Below are positions 33,201 through 44,841 of a DNA stretch of 64,000 nucleotides, in pieces. This stretch comes from Ministeria vibrans ATCC 50519 (Eukaryota; Opisthokonta; Filasterea): the NCBI GenBank assembly GCA_943704425.1, contig CALSCP010001493.1, positions 1-64,000 of the forward strand. The letters are read 5' to 3'. Position 1 is the stretch's first letter. Each line of letters begins with the position of its first letter. Below the pieces are notes generated by a model, which searched no databases, was not told where the DNA came from, and saw only the letters and a program-made list of their open reading frames with translations. The translations under genes were made by a program, and so were the position numbers.

Positions 33201-35455
33201 CGATAAGATAGCCGCGCAAGACCTCGTCGTCGGTGCCATAGTCCATCATGCGAGGCAGGATCGCGTGGATACGATCATTGAACGCCTCATGCTTGCTCAT
33301 CAGCTGGTCAAGCCAGGACATAGGCAACCAGCCGTGCTCGGTGCGCTCCGACGCACAATTCATTGCTGTGCCTGTCGACTGGGGTGTTGTATGTAACTGC
33401 TTCAGCTGGTCCGCCTTACGTTTCCTATCCCCCTTCCTCTTGCTCGCCGCCGTCGGTGGAGTCTCCTGAAAGTCATCATCGCTGTCTTCATCGTCGTCTT
33501 TGCTGGCGCCGCCTCCGTTCTCCTTCTCTCCATCCGCCTCACCACCACCATTTACTTTCTTTTCCTCCGTCACTATTGATCCGTCTCCTTCGCTCGTTTC
33601 TGCCTCCGGTGCACGCTTGGTCCTCTTGCGACCCCTTCCACGACCAGCCTTGGACCCGCTCTCTGCCGTGCCATTCTTTGGCAATGGCAAGTCCAACCGA
33701 CCCATGATGTCCAACACTTCGGTTTGAAACTCATCGTGAAGCTTGGCGTGCATATGCTTTGACGCCAACCACTTAGCATGAGTCGCGTCGGTCCACTTCT
33801 TGTCCATGCGCAACACATCCTGCAACCAGTTGCTCATGCCCTCGACGCTGTCCACCACGGGAGTGCTCGCAAAGGAGCTCTTGCGACGCACGTACACCAG
33901 CATGTAAGCTTCCTTAGACGACAGCATGCGCGGCGTGCTACTGCTAGTCGCGGCCTTCTTGCCTCTCTTGTGGCTGCGCGCCGGCAAAGATGTGCTACCA
34001 GGCGACGACAGGTTGTCGCTGAGGTCACACGCAATTTTGGCATCGTGTGCCAGGGAATCCTCTTCGTCGACCATGACCGTGTTGGCTGGTTCAATCGTGA
34101 CCGTCGAGTCGTTGTAAATGATCCAGTTTCCGCGGCCGTCCGAACGAACGCGAGCCACATAGTGGCCGTGGTTCGCCGCACTGCCCACATGGTTGAGCAC
34201 AGCGACAAGTTCGTAAATATGTTCGTCGCTGCTGCTGTTCGTCGTGCTCTGAGCAGCGTTGGTGGGCGGGGTGGCAGTGGTCTTGTTGGTGCTGTGAGAT
34301 GCAATATAGGGACCAAAGTCAATCTGCTCGGGGTACGCGTAGCTGTCGGTGACCTTCTGCTTGTAGCTGCGTTGGGGGTCGTAAACAAAGCGAATGAGGG
34401 AGACATTGAGGACGGGTGCAAGTTCACGAATGAGTTGGCGTCGGGTGGCAGGCTGAAGCGATTCACACGCGCTGCAATAGTACATGTTCTCTTCGTCGAG
34501 GACTTCGGGGCGCAAAAACTCGTCGAGAGACTTGTCGAGGCTGCAAAAGCCCTTGATGTTGAGCTGCAGTTCGAGCATGGGTGTCTCGCGTGCGCTCGTT
34601 GCGCCACACGTGCTGCACTCCGTCTCGTACTCGATTGATGACTGGTACATCTCAGTGAGACGCTGGCCAAGCGAGGGAAGACGGCGCTGGAGCATCTCCA
34701 AGAAAAGTTTGCTAAACTCAAGGGCGTCCTGTTGCACGTCGAGCGGAATCTGCATCGACCGCATAAAGGCAATGGGGTCGACCGTGCATCGATGACCAAA
34801 CTTGAGACGTGCCATGAGCTTGGCAAGTTCCACGAGAGGCAAGGTGTTAGCAGTAGCATCGGCCAGAGGCTTGTCGTCGTCGTTGTCGTCGTCTTCAGCA
34901 GCAGCGGGAGTTTGAGTTTCCACCTCCATCATTGTTGATGATGCTGCCATTGGCTCTGTGTCTTTTGCGGCCGTCCCAACCTTTAGTCTGTGCCACAAGT
35001 CGCGGTGCTTTTGAAAGATAGCGTTGCACTTGGTGAGGGGGTTGCACAGGGCCCGCTCCTCGTCAGTGGTGGGCTCCCAGCGCACGACCACCTCAAACAA
35101 GCACGGCAGGTTCACCCACACCTGCAGAAGCGAGTTGGCATAGCAGGTGGCGCCGAGGTTGGTCAGACCAACGGGGCGACCAGGCTGACGGGCATTGAGG
35201 CACACGTCGGGGCCCAGGCGTGCGTCTTTGAGGCACTCGCTGAGCGTGTCGACGCGACCAAAGACAAGTCCGTGTCGACAGTTCGGAGTGTCTTTGGACG
35301 CGCGGTGCTTTGACGCCCTGACGCACTCCACGTCGCACCGGAAGAACGCGAAGAGATGTTCGCGGCCAAGGGGGAATGCGATCGGCTCGTCGTCGCTGCT
35401 GATGCCCTGAGAAAGAGAGAAAGAGAGAAGAGAGAGAGACAGATTGCGATTGCAT
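30256..35455 (-). CDS. USP48: USP48-like ubiquitin carboxyl-terminal hydrolase
   Basis: The catalytic domain lies in the large exon starting near 35406. The Cys box is GLTNLGATCYANSLLQVW, the His box ANHGHYVARVRSDGRGNWII with the Asp/Asn residue following in YNDSTV, and zinc-ribbon CxxC pairs are at ECSTCG and YCSACE. Later exons give DUSP-like modules (VCKHGKLALVARSHGMRVPL, VLCAHGFVLRAELKTKRVKL, CLCRHGKLTKDELDFVVLEE), long acidic insertions, and a C-terminal ubiquitin-like domain (MPLTVETTLRQAKQLILSRL, DLDARLVDFGVAANQTLSF) ending GFRGSTLSSL at 30256. The order USP, DUSP repeats, Ubl matches USP48/USP31-type enzymes, nuclear deubiquitinases linked to histone H2A and NF-kB control in animals. 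The start is inferred: ATG 35455 encodes MQSQS, then a 34-nt intron leads in phase 0 to GISSDDEPIAFPLGREHLFA. An upstream exon is the alternative. Confidence 0.9.
30770..30807. repeat. (AAT)/(ATT) microsatellites in USP48 intron
   Basis: AAT units at about 30759-30777 and ATT units at about 30784-30807, which together could form an AT-rich hairpin in the penultimate intron of USP48. Confidence 0.8.
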
Positions 35456-35462
35456 TCCGTTT

Positions 35463-35699
35463 TTATTTTATGGTTTGTGAGTATGTTTTTTGTGCAGGAA
35501 ACGGCTTGAATTGCATGTGAGCAACCCAGGCGTGCGTGTGGCAGGGCAAAAAGTCAGCGGCGAGGCGTGTAAAGCCCGTCAATGTGTGTTTGTTTACCAG
35601 CAACACGCGCGGCTGTAGCTTGACATTGTCCACCCCAGCGGCCCACTGCAGCTCGTCCTTCTTTAGCGCAAGCTTTAACGAGCCTGATGAGGGTGGCAT
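35463..35699 (-). CDS. Small ORF of unknown function (78 aa)
   Basis: ATG 35699 to stop 35463, starting MPPSSGSLKLALKKDELQWA and continuing with VLLVNKHTLTGFTRLAADFL. The composition is protein-like rather than repetitive and the start is a true ATG, but nothing was recognised. It ends 8 nt before the inferred USP48 start codon on the same strand, so it could be a separate small gene, a last exon, or an upstream exon of USP48 in a different splice pattern. Confidence 0.4.
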   Translation of the reverse strand: MPPSSGSLKLALKKDELQWAAGVDNVKLQPRVLLVNKHTLTGFTRLAADFLPCHTHAWVAHMQFKPFPAQKTYSQTIK

Positions 35700-35893
35700 G
35701 GAAAAGGCACAAAGAGTGATCAATGAAAAATCTTAATTCTTCAATCATCAATGTGTGTTTCCGCAACTATCATAATTATAATTATAATTATACTACGTAA
35801 CTACGATCTGTCTCATAAAATAGATTAGAGGCACCCAGGCACAATTTGTCTTCTATAGTATATGTCTCTTTGCAGCAACGTATTTTTTACGTT

Positions 35894-37669
<1,776 letters not shown>

Positions 37670-37735
37670 ACTGACAATAATAATATAATAGAGAAAAAAA
37701 ATAATAATCGAATAAATCGATTATTTTTAATTTTT

Positions 37736-38342
37736 TCATTCGTTGGTCTTTTGTCGCTTTTCATCCTGATCGGATTCTGGTGCGTCGGCAGGACGCTTCA
37801 ATTCAACTCGTTTGGGCTCGAGACGACGAACTTCCACAGTGTTAGGCTCAACCCTACACACAAAAATACAACACGACAAGGCGCATGAGAATGTGACTGA
37901 TACATTGTGTTGGCATACTTTTTCTTGCGCACAAGCGACGTCAAATCGTTTGCAAGAGGAGCAGCGGAAGTGGAAGAAGCAGAGGCGCCACTCGACGACG
38001 CTGATCCTGATGCTGATGCTGTTGTAGTGGTGGTGGTGGTACTAGTGGAAGTTACCGAAGATGAGTTGCCAAAGCCTAACGGAAATCGACAAATCAAGGA
38101 AAATGAGCGGTATATTCGGTTTTGCAATTCTGGTCGAACCAATTGTGGTGGTTGAGCCGGTTGCCAGATCCACAGTTGTCTCATCGTTCATTTCTTCATC
38201 TTGAGCCTCGGTTATCTGACAGAGAAAGGGAGATAGCGAGAGAGAGAGCAAAAGAGAGAGAAACAAAGTGATAGAAGAGGAATCAAAATTGTGTGAGATA
38301 GAGAAGGAATCAAAATTGTGTGAGATTGAGGAGACTGGCAAT

Positions 38343-38387
<45 letters not shown>

Positions 38388-39997
38388 CGAACCTTTGCTG
38401 AGATTTCGGGCAACAAGGCACGCAACTCAGTGACTTCGGGAGACGCACTCTGAGAGGATTGCGATGCTGGTCCTTTGCCTTGAACGAGAGAAGAGAGGAA
38501 AGGGAGAGAGAGAGAAACAACATTATAATTGGAGAGATCTGGAGGTTAATCAGTGTCAATATACCTTTTCCTTTAGAGGTCGACACAGAGAGTCTTGAAA
38601 TGCGACTCTAAAATAATACAGGGAATTAATACAACAGAGACAAGAGAGACAAGAGAGAGAGGAAAAAAAAACAAAGTGATAGAGAGTGAGAGAGAGGAGG
38701 GAGAAAGAAACAAAGTGATAGAGAGGGAGAGAGGAGGGAGAAAGAAACAAAGTGATAGACAGAGTGAGAGAGAGGAGGGAGAAAGAAACAAAGTGATAGA
38801 GAGAGAGTGTGTGTGTGTGTGTGTGTGTGTTGCACGTTGATAATGTCCTGTGCAGTCTGGTAGTGCTGCACTGCAAGCGGAAGTTGCTTGGCCCACTGCA
38901 GCGCACGCGCAAGCGAAAAGTGCGCTTCGGCCAACTGACGGTCATCTGACTCACAGAACGCTACGCAAGGAAGAGCATTAGGAAGTACATCAAATGAAAT
39001 AGGCTTACTTTGAACAAGATCAACGTATTTGGTCAGGTCTTCCACCGCCTGTGCAAAGTTTTCTCCCTGAAAACCACACACAGCGTACAAAAGTGAGTGA
39101 CTAGTGCACACACAGTGACAAGTGTCGTTGTACCTCAATGCCGTGCTCTCCCAGCTGCTGATACACACTCGCGAGTCCCCTTCGGTGCGCTTCATCAGAG
39201 CTGCGACTGAAAATACTACACAAAAATGATTGTGTTAACTTTGCAACGGGGACGAGAAGAAGGCGTACATGCGAGCACACTCGAGAATCTCCCAGGCAAT
39301 CTGGAGGTCGCTCACGTCCTCTTCCTCTTCGTCAACCTCAACTTCATCCACTGGTGCAGCAGCAGTAGTAGAAGCAGAACCACTAGCAGCTGCAGTTGCA
39401 GTCGAAGTAGATGCAGCAGCTGCACCAGCAGCACCAGGCTCAGAACTGGCTGTGGCACTCACCGCTGCACTCTCTATCACAGCACCGCCTTCGTCACTCT
39501 CGTCAGCTACAACGACACACACGCACACGCCGAAAAAAGAAAAGAGCCCCAGTTCAAAAGAAGGTTGCGTATGTGCAACTCAGCTAAACCCAGCTCACCT
39601 TGCTCTTCGTCCATTCCCCCACCGGCAGCCAGGAGCTGTAGAGTAATGCGTTGACTCGTTAAACTCACGCTCTCCCTCACACACACAAGCTACATACCAT
39701 ATTCTGTGCCCGCGCCTGTGCCAACAATGCACGCCCGTAAAGCAGGTAGCCGTCGCCACACTCGTCTGCCATCTCGCCATACACGCCAACAAACGTTTCA
39801 AGTGCGCTTTCGAAACACTCAATCGCACTCTCAAATGCGCCACAGGCCATCTGTCGCTTTCCCTCACTATACAAAACACCGCACACACACGCATTCGTGT
39901 TGTGAAAGTCAATAGGATAACTGGACGCCGCGCGAGCAAAGCGACAGCGACTTTTTGCTCGTGGTCAGAACGGCATTTCATAAATGCGCGCGAAAAT

Positions 39998-40034
<37 letters not shown>

Positions 40035-40154
40035 TTCGTCCACCATAACCACTGGAGATGCAGCGGACGCCATACGCCGCTGCAGGAAGAGAGTGCGTGT
40101 ATACGTAAAGCGGTGCGCCAGGCGAGGGCAGTCAGCGTGAAGCGACAAAGACTT

Positions 40155-40187
<33 letters not shown>

Positions 40188-40415
40188 TCCTCTGACGAGA
40201 CGAACATGGAAATGGGGCTGACAAAGTGAGAGGTGGGGTGGACGAGAGAAAATGAGGGAGCGGATGCTGCGAGGCGGGCGCACCTTGAAGTTGTTGGTAC
40301 AGTAGAGGGAAAGTTCTTGGAGGTTTTTGGCACTTTGCAACAGAGTGTCCATATGTTGAGGGACGACGCTCAAGATGGCAGCCATCTGCTGGTCGGGGGA
40401 TGTGCCCTGAGCCAT
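37736..40415 (-). CDS. NASP: NASP/Hif1/Sim3-type histone chaperone (SHNi-TPR)
   Basis: Multi-exon gene from ATG 40415 (MAQGTSPDQQMAAILSVVPQ) to TGA 37736. TPR segments include GKRQMACGAFESAIECFESA with GDGYLLYGRALLAQARAQNM, the SHNi-TPR pair LQIAWEILECARM, GLASVYQQLGEHGIEGENFA, and AEAHFSLARALQWAKQLPLA with VQHYQTAQDIIN. An acidic interruption (VEVDEEEEDVSDLQ) sits inside the second TPR, as in NASP, where it contacts histones. The C-terminus has LANDLTSLVRKKK and a basic EKRQK tail, a likely nuclear localisation signal. NASP buffers soluble H3-H4 (and H1 in vertebrates). An Ala/Ser/Thr-rich insertion of about 45 residues (39370-39480) precedes the acidic loop. The first intron holds a poly-A (39999-40031) and a poly-T (40157-40186) tract in + orientation. 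Confidence 0.9.
38345..38388. repeat. (AT)n(GT)n microsatellite
   Basis: TA run followed by a GT run inside a NASP intron. Confidence 0.9.
39999..40186. repeat. Facing poly-A and poly-T tracts
   Basis: About 33 A at 39999-40031 and about 30 T at 40157-40186 on the + strand, about 125 bp apart in the first NASP intron. Together they make a long inverted homopolymer pair. Confidence 0.9.
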
Positions 40416-40763
40416 CGTGAGAGTACAAAATAAACTTATTTTCTAAAATAGTAATCAATATAGTTTTAAGTTCAGATTTCAGAATCATTAGAGATGCGGT
40501 GGAGATGCAATCTCCTATGAGTGAGTCGCGTCAGTTGGTAAGTAACTGAGCGTTGAGTCAGTCACTGTTCAGTGTTCACTGTTCAGTGTCGCCCTGTTGT
40601 GTCTTAGTAGGTACTCTCGTATTTGGTATATTATTTTTGAAATGGTCTCATTCATTGAATCATCTTAATAATTATTTTACGCTTTTCTTTTCTCTTTCTT
40701 TTTTTGCGCTCAAATTTTCGAATTTTCCAAAAATCTCTTCTTGCTCCACTTACGGTTCTTCCA
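40416..40763. promoter_or_regulatory. Divergent promoter NASP / coiled-coil gene with bZIP-like site and palindromes
   Basis: The 348-bp region between divergent start codons contains TGAGTCA (AP-1/GCN4 consensus) at 40554-40560 and two copies of the near-palindrome CACTGTTCAGTG at 40563-40574 and 40577-40588, spaced 14 nt start to start. Binding by any factor is an inference. Confidence 0.45.
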
Positions 40764-42686
40764 ATGGCCTCACCACAACCGTACGCGTATGGTACACTCA
40801 CACCTCAGTCGAGCGGTCACAAGCCGCTTGGTGGCGTCGCCAAAATGGCTTTGTCTCCGCGACCGTTGACTTTGACGCCGCCCGCGTCCACTGGGGCCTC
40901 AGCGCGCTCGACGGCCACGCGCGCGTATCCCCTGCCCGCATCCAAGGTGCTTGAGGGTGAGTTTGACAGCGTCGCCGACGAAGAGCACGATGCCGAGGCG
41001 GTCGAGGCGTCCATGCGCATCCAGCAGATCCTCGACGAGCAGCTGCTGGTGGACGACGATCTGCTCGACGACGGCGACGACGCGTCCCTGGTCGCATCGC
41101 CGTGTCACTCGCACGCCGACGACGCGCCGCAGACGCCAGTGGCCGCACCAGCGTCGCATCAGACGCCGTCTTTGTCGCAACTGTTGTTTGACAGCCAGAC
41201 CAACAACAATGCGAACAGCGACGCGACCGCTATCTTCGACAACAACAACGACAACAACAACACCATGGCCGTGACCGACGACTACGCCTTGCGTCTGTCA
41301 CAATCTCAGATGCGGCGCGAAGTGCACACGCTCCGTCTCAAGTGTGATGAGCACGAAACTACGGCGTCTGCCGCGTTGCGCGACCTTGTCGCCGAACGCG
41401 CTCGACTCATGGAAGTGTCTGCGCGTGCCGAACGCGCCGATCACGACCTTGAATTGATGCGTAGCGCTCACGATCACCTGCGCCTCGAAACGGTTCGCGG
41501 TGAGTGTCTTCAGACAGCCTGCCAGCGCATCGACCAGCAACGCGATCAACTTCTCCGTCGCGACGCCGAGGTCGCGGAACTCAAGTGCCAACTGGCGCGC
41601 GTGCAACGACCGTCCGACGTTGAATTTCGCGAGGTGAATCACCTTCTCGAGGAAAATTCGCGTCTCAATGCTATTTGTGATGCCCATCGTCGCGACGCAC
41701 AACGCACCGAGTCGCTGCAGGGACACCTTTCCGAACTCACTGCGCTCAAGGCGCACCACGTACACCGACTTGAATTGTTACAGGCACAGCTTGGGGAGGC
41801 TCGTCAGACGGAGGCACGGCTAAGCGAGACGATCGAGGCACGCGACGCACAGGTGGCGACTCTCGAGACGGATTTGCGTGGGGCCCGAGTCACCAACAAG
41901 AGTCTTTCCGAACAACTGGCGCACCTCCAGCGCAACAGCAGTGTCCAGACGGCAACGGACAAGCTTGATGCAAGTCTAGAAGCACTGCGCACGCGCTACG
42001 AGCGCGATCTTGCGCGTGTGAACGCTCAACGGGACGACGCGCTCCGTCGCGTCGACCAACTCGAACGTCAAATTGCCGGTGTGGTGGATGATCTCGACAT
42101 GGTTCACGAGGAGGAGGAAGAGGAGGAACTATCGCGCGAGGTCGAGACCAGAGAAGAGTCAGTGCAGACGTCAGCAATAGTGACGTACGAGGTCGAGCTG
42201 CGCGCCGCTCAGGAACACGTTGAGGCGCTTGAGCGTCAGATTGCGGTACTCGAAGCGAGTGTGGAGAGTCTTCAAGCCAATGCACACTCGGCGGTGGCCG
42301 GTGCGCGCGCCGAGTGGGCCAGACTGCACGACGACTCAATGGATCGTTTGCGTAACGAGCATTCGCGCGAGCTTGCGGACTGTCAGGTGCGCCACAAGTC
42401 TGCGTTGGAGGCGGTACAGGCTCAAGTGAGCGCACGACTCGATGCCAACAGTACGCTTGCCGAGACAGTGATGCAGCTAGAGCAACGTTTGGAAGAGGCA
42501 CATGCGACACACCAGAGACGCGTGGAGGAGCTGCAGTGCCGTCTGGACGAAGCACAGGCGACACACCAGACACGCGTGGAAGAGCTGCAGTGTCGTCTGG
42601 ACGAAGCACAGGCGACACACCAGACACGCGTGGAAGAGCTGCAGTGTCGCTTGGACGAGGCACAAGCGACACACCAGACACGCGTT
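40764..42686 (+). CDS. Long coiled-coil protein, 3' end lost in gap
   Basis: ATG 40764 (MASPQPYAYGTLTPQSSGHK) opens a frame of 641 codons that runs into the N gap. A Pro/Ser/Thr-rich head (about 100 aa) with acidic patches is followed by an Asn-rich stretch (NNNDNNN). From about residue 190 to the gap it is continuous Leu/Glu/Gln/Arg heptad-type coiled coil. The last part before the gap is an 18-residue tandem repeat (RVEELQCRLDEAQATHQT). Such proteins are usually scaffolds at centrosomes, basal bodies, Golgi or cytoskeleton; nothing specific was recognised. No intron is visible. An in-frame ATG 60 nt upstream is less likely because it sits in a TTTT-rich leader. Confidence 0.75.
42505..42686 (+). 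repeat. 54-nt (18-aa) tandem repeat in coiled-coil gene
   Basis: Three nearly identical 54-nt units, plus a diverged leading copy, coding RVEELQCRLDEAQATHQT. The last unit runs straight into the N gap, so the array is probably longer than assembled. Confidence 0.9.
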
Positions 42687-42695
42687 NNNNNNNNN
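42687..42695. other. Assembly gap (9 N)
   Basis: Nine N bases between the tandem-repeat end of the coiled-coil gene and a 37-nt copy of glycosyltransferase sequence. Confidence 0.99.
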
Positions 42696-42732
42696 GACAT
42701 TCAGAGGCGACCACGTCCGGCGATGTAGTGCG
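42696..42732. repeat. 37-nt copy of 13936-13972
   Basis: Exact copy of the intron-end/exon-start of exon 7 of the PA14/GT7 gene. It begins at the first base after the gap. The shared frame ATTSGDVVR would continue HPVDKTKKE and stop. Confidence 0.95.
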
Positions 42733-42852
42733 CCATCCCGTTGACAAAACGAAAAAAGAATAGGGGGTGTGACATCGCGCCACCCTCACACAGCACACAT
42801 ATGTGTCCACAAAAGCAGTCGCAACGTCGAGGGCGGAAAGCGTGTGCAATTG

Positions 42853-43113
42853 TTACCGGGAGAGAGTGCGCGCTTCGGTCAAAGCCGGATTCTCAGTGGA
42901 GACGGAAGCGGCCGACTGTGCGCTAGCGGGCAAGGTCGCAGTGGAAGGCAGTGTCGTCACGTGTGTCGAAGCGGCGGCCGCAGCCGAAGCGGGCGCGCCA
43001 GTGTCAGCAGCAGAGGATGCGGTCGTGGTCGTCGTCGACGCGCTCGCGACCGGCGTTGAATCAACGCTCTTGGTCGCACGCGCTGCCTCGTCGTTGTTGG
43101 TCGTGGACGCCAT
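42853..43113 (-). CDS. Ala/Ser/Thr-rich small ORF
   Basis: ATG 43113 to a stop at 42853, starting MASTTNNDEAARATKSVDST, then almost pure Ala/Ser/Thr/Pro. It could be the first exon of a minus-strand gene whose rest lies in the gap, since a donor-like GTAACAATTG overlaps the stop codon. Composition alone does not prove coding. No family. The rest of 42733-43517 shows no other gene; a (CA)n run is at 43303-43324. Confidence 0.35.
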   Translation of the reverse strand: MASTTNNDEAARATKSVDSTPVASASTTTTTASSAADTGAPASAAAAASTHVTTLPSTATLPASAQSAASVSTENPALTEARTLSR

Positions 43114-43517
43114 CATACGTATGGGTGACAAACACGCAACAAAGTCAAGAAGAAAGGTTAAATTGAATTTTCAATTCTGAAAACTAAATAAGTTGAGAGG
43201 TGTTGCGAACAAGAGCTTGAATATCACCGTCTGGTAGGGACACTCGCTGACACCACTATTACTTACGCAGGTAAAAGGTCTTACGACTGTGGCCACCGCA
43301 CGGCACACACACACACACACACACATTCTCTCTCTCTTTCGTCTCTTGTTTTCCTCATTTCCAGACAGAATGAAATAATAAAATTTAATATATTTCTGTG
43401 TTGTGCTTTTTCTCTATTTATTTTTCTATTTATGTGTTTTTGAAAGTGTCTCAAAGGTCAAACCCCATCTCACTGTCTATCTCTGAAACAACATCCATTC
43501 ATGAAAACTACAATCAA

Positions 43518-44051
43518 TCACTCCACTTTCTTGTCCATGTCCGTCTTTTGCTGCGCTCCATTCCTCGCCTCAAGAATGTTTCTCAACTGAATCCATTCGA
43601 TTCTTTTCAGCACTGCTTCGCATTCAGTCACAATAACGCGAGAGATCGTCTGATAGCCCTACAAAACCAAAAGGAAAAAGTAAATAAAAAAGATCAACTT
43701 TCTATTCTTTTGCAGTGTCTTGTTCGAACTGTTGAATTGAAATGTCTCCGGTCAAACATGGTGTTGTCGCGCGAATTCACTCGATGAAAACTCACTGGTC
43801 CGCTCAATCGCTTTGACTCCTCCGAATCACTCGCACTTGATAATAATATGTAAGTAAAAATAAATAAAATTATTTTTCCTTTTTTTTGCGCATTTTACCG
43901 AAAGGTTCGGGCAAATGATCGCAATTTCCTGTTCTGTTCCTTGCCCAATTCTTCCCAGCGAGTTCCTTCATCGCGCTCACACATGAGAATGTCGCACAAA
44001 CACACTGATTTCCCTCGGGACAGCAGCTCTTTCTACGAGCAAGCAATCAGT

Positions 44052-44116
<65 letters not shown>

Positions 44117-44690
44117 GGGATGGGTTCGCTCTCTACCGCAATTGCCGCGATGTTGTCGACGGTGCGCTGCGACAGCACGTCAATGGGCTCGTCGGCCATC
44201 ATGAGGGTGTCACGGAAGTCTTCGCCGCCCAGGAGCAGCACCACAAGGTCTGCGTCACCGACGGTTGTGCGACGATCGTGCGACATGGGAAATGTCTCAT
44301 CAAAGTACGTTGCTGTTCCCAACGACGGAAGCCAGTCGCTGCTGATCGCGCCGGTCACCCCCCACGTGACCACGTGCCAGTTTAGCCGGAACAGCGGCGC
44401 CTTCTTGCCAATCTCCGTCTCGAGTGGCTTCACAAGACCTTAACGAGAAAGTCAAAAGTCGGCAATGGCTCACACGCGTTCGCCGTACCCGCTACGTGTC
44501 CAAACACAACCCAGTCGCCACACCCTTCAGCTAGACCATCCCCAATCACCGCGATCTTCCGCTCTATCCCGCCCGTTGGCGCTACTTTCCGCTGTACAAT
44601 CCAATTGTTCAAACGAAGCCACCACAAGTGCAACTGAAAATATGTCAGTAAGATGAGCTTGAAGAAGGACGCCAGGAGTTCGTGAAACAT
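43518..44690 (-). CDS. SGNH/GDSL-fold protein lacking the catalytic serine, membrane-anchored N-terminus
   Basis: About five exons from ATG 44690 to TGA 43518. A hydrophobic N-terminal segment (LLASFFKLILLTYFQLHLWW) looks like a signal anchor. Block I of the SGNH fold reads KIAVIGDGLAEGCGDW, with Gly at the position of the nucleophilic Ser of GDS(L). Further blocks are VVTWGVTGAISSDWLPSL, ADLVVLLLGGEDFRD (the GxND-like block) and a helix VDNIAAIA. A later exon gives KELLSRGKSVCLCDILMCER, and the last gives GYQTISRVIVTECEAVL ending in QQKTDMDKKVE. The lost serine suggests a non-hydrolytic member, though families with GDD or GDG exist among eukaryotic SGNH proteins. The intron after IAAIA starts with GTAGAGAG and contains a (GA)n microsatellite. 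Confidence 0.72.
44053..44103. repeat. (CT)n microsatellite
   Basis: About 25 CT units (GA on the sense strand) in an intron of the SGNH-like gene. Confidence 0.95.
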
Positions 44691-44841
44691 CTCGAACGGC
44701 AAAAAAGAAGTTGAAACTTTAGACTTGACTCTTGAGTCAACGCTAAAGAGACGAAAATGAGTCGAAGAAGATTTGGAGTTCTATTCATCTCTTTCTCACT
44801 ATTCAGTGTTCAGTGCTCAAACTGCTCATATTTTTCATCAC
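44691..44841. promoter_or_regulatory. Short divergent promoter SGNH-like / SCCPDH with inverted bZIP half-sites
   Basis: Only about 150 bp separate the two start codons. At 44725-44740 lies a perfect inverted repeat TTGACTC-TT-GAGTCAA, whose arms contain the TGACTC core of AP-1/GCN4 sites. At about 44801-44815 lies TTCAGTGTTCAGTG, which resembles the CACTGTTCAGTG units at 40563-40588. Function is inferred. Confidence 0.45.

Noticed and set aside
42505-42686. CRISPR-like array of regularly spaced repeats
   Set aside because: The units abut without spacers and stay in the coiled-coil reading frame, so this is a coding tandem repeat in a eukaryotic gene.
41890-42849. Minus-strand frame reading across the N gap opposite the coiled-coil gene
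   Set aside because: It crosses undetermined bases and mirrors a clear coiled-coil frame, with no domain of its own.
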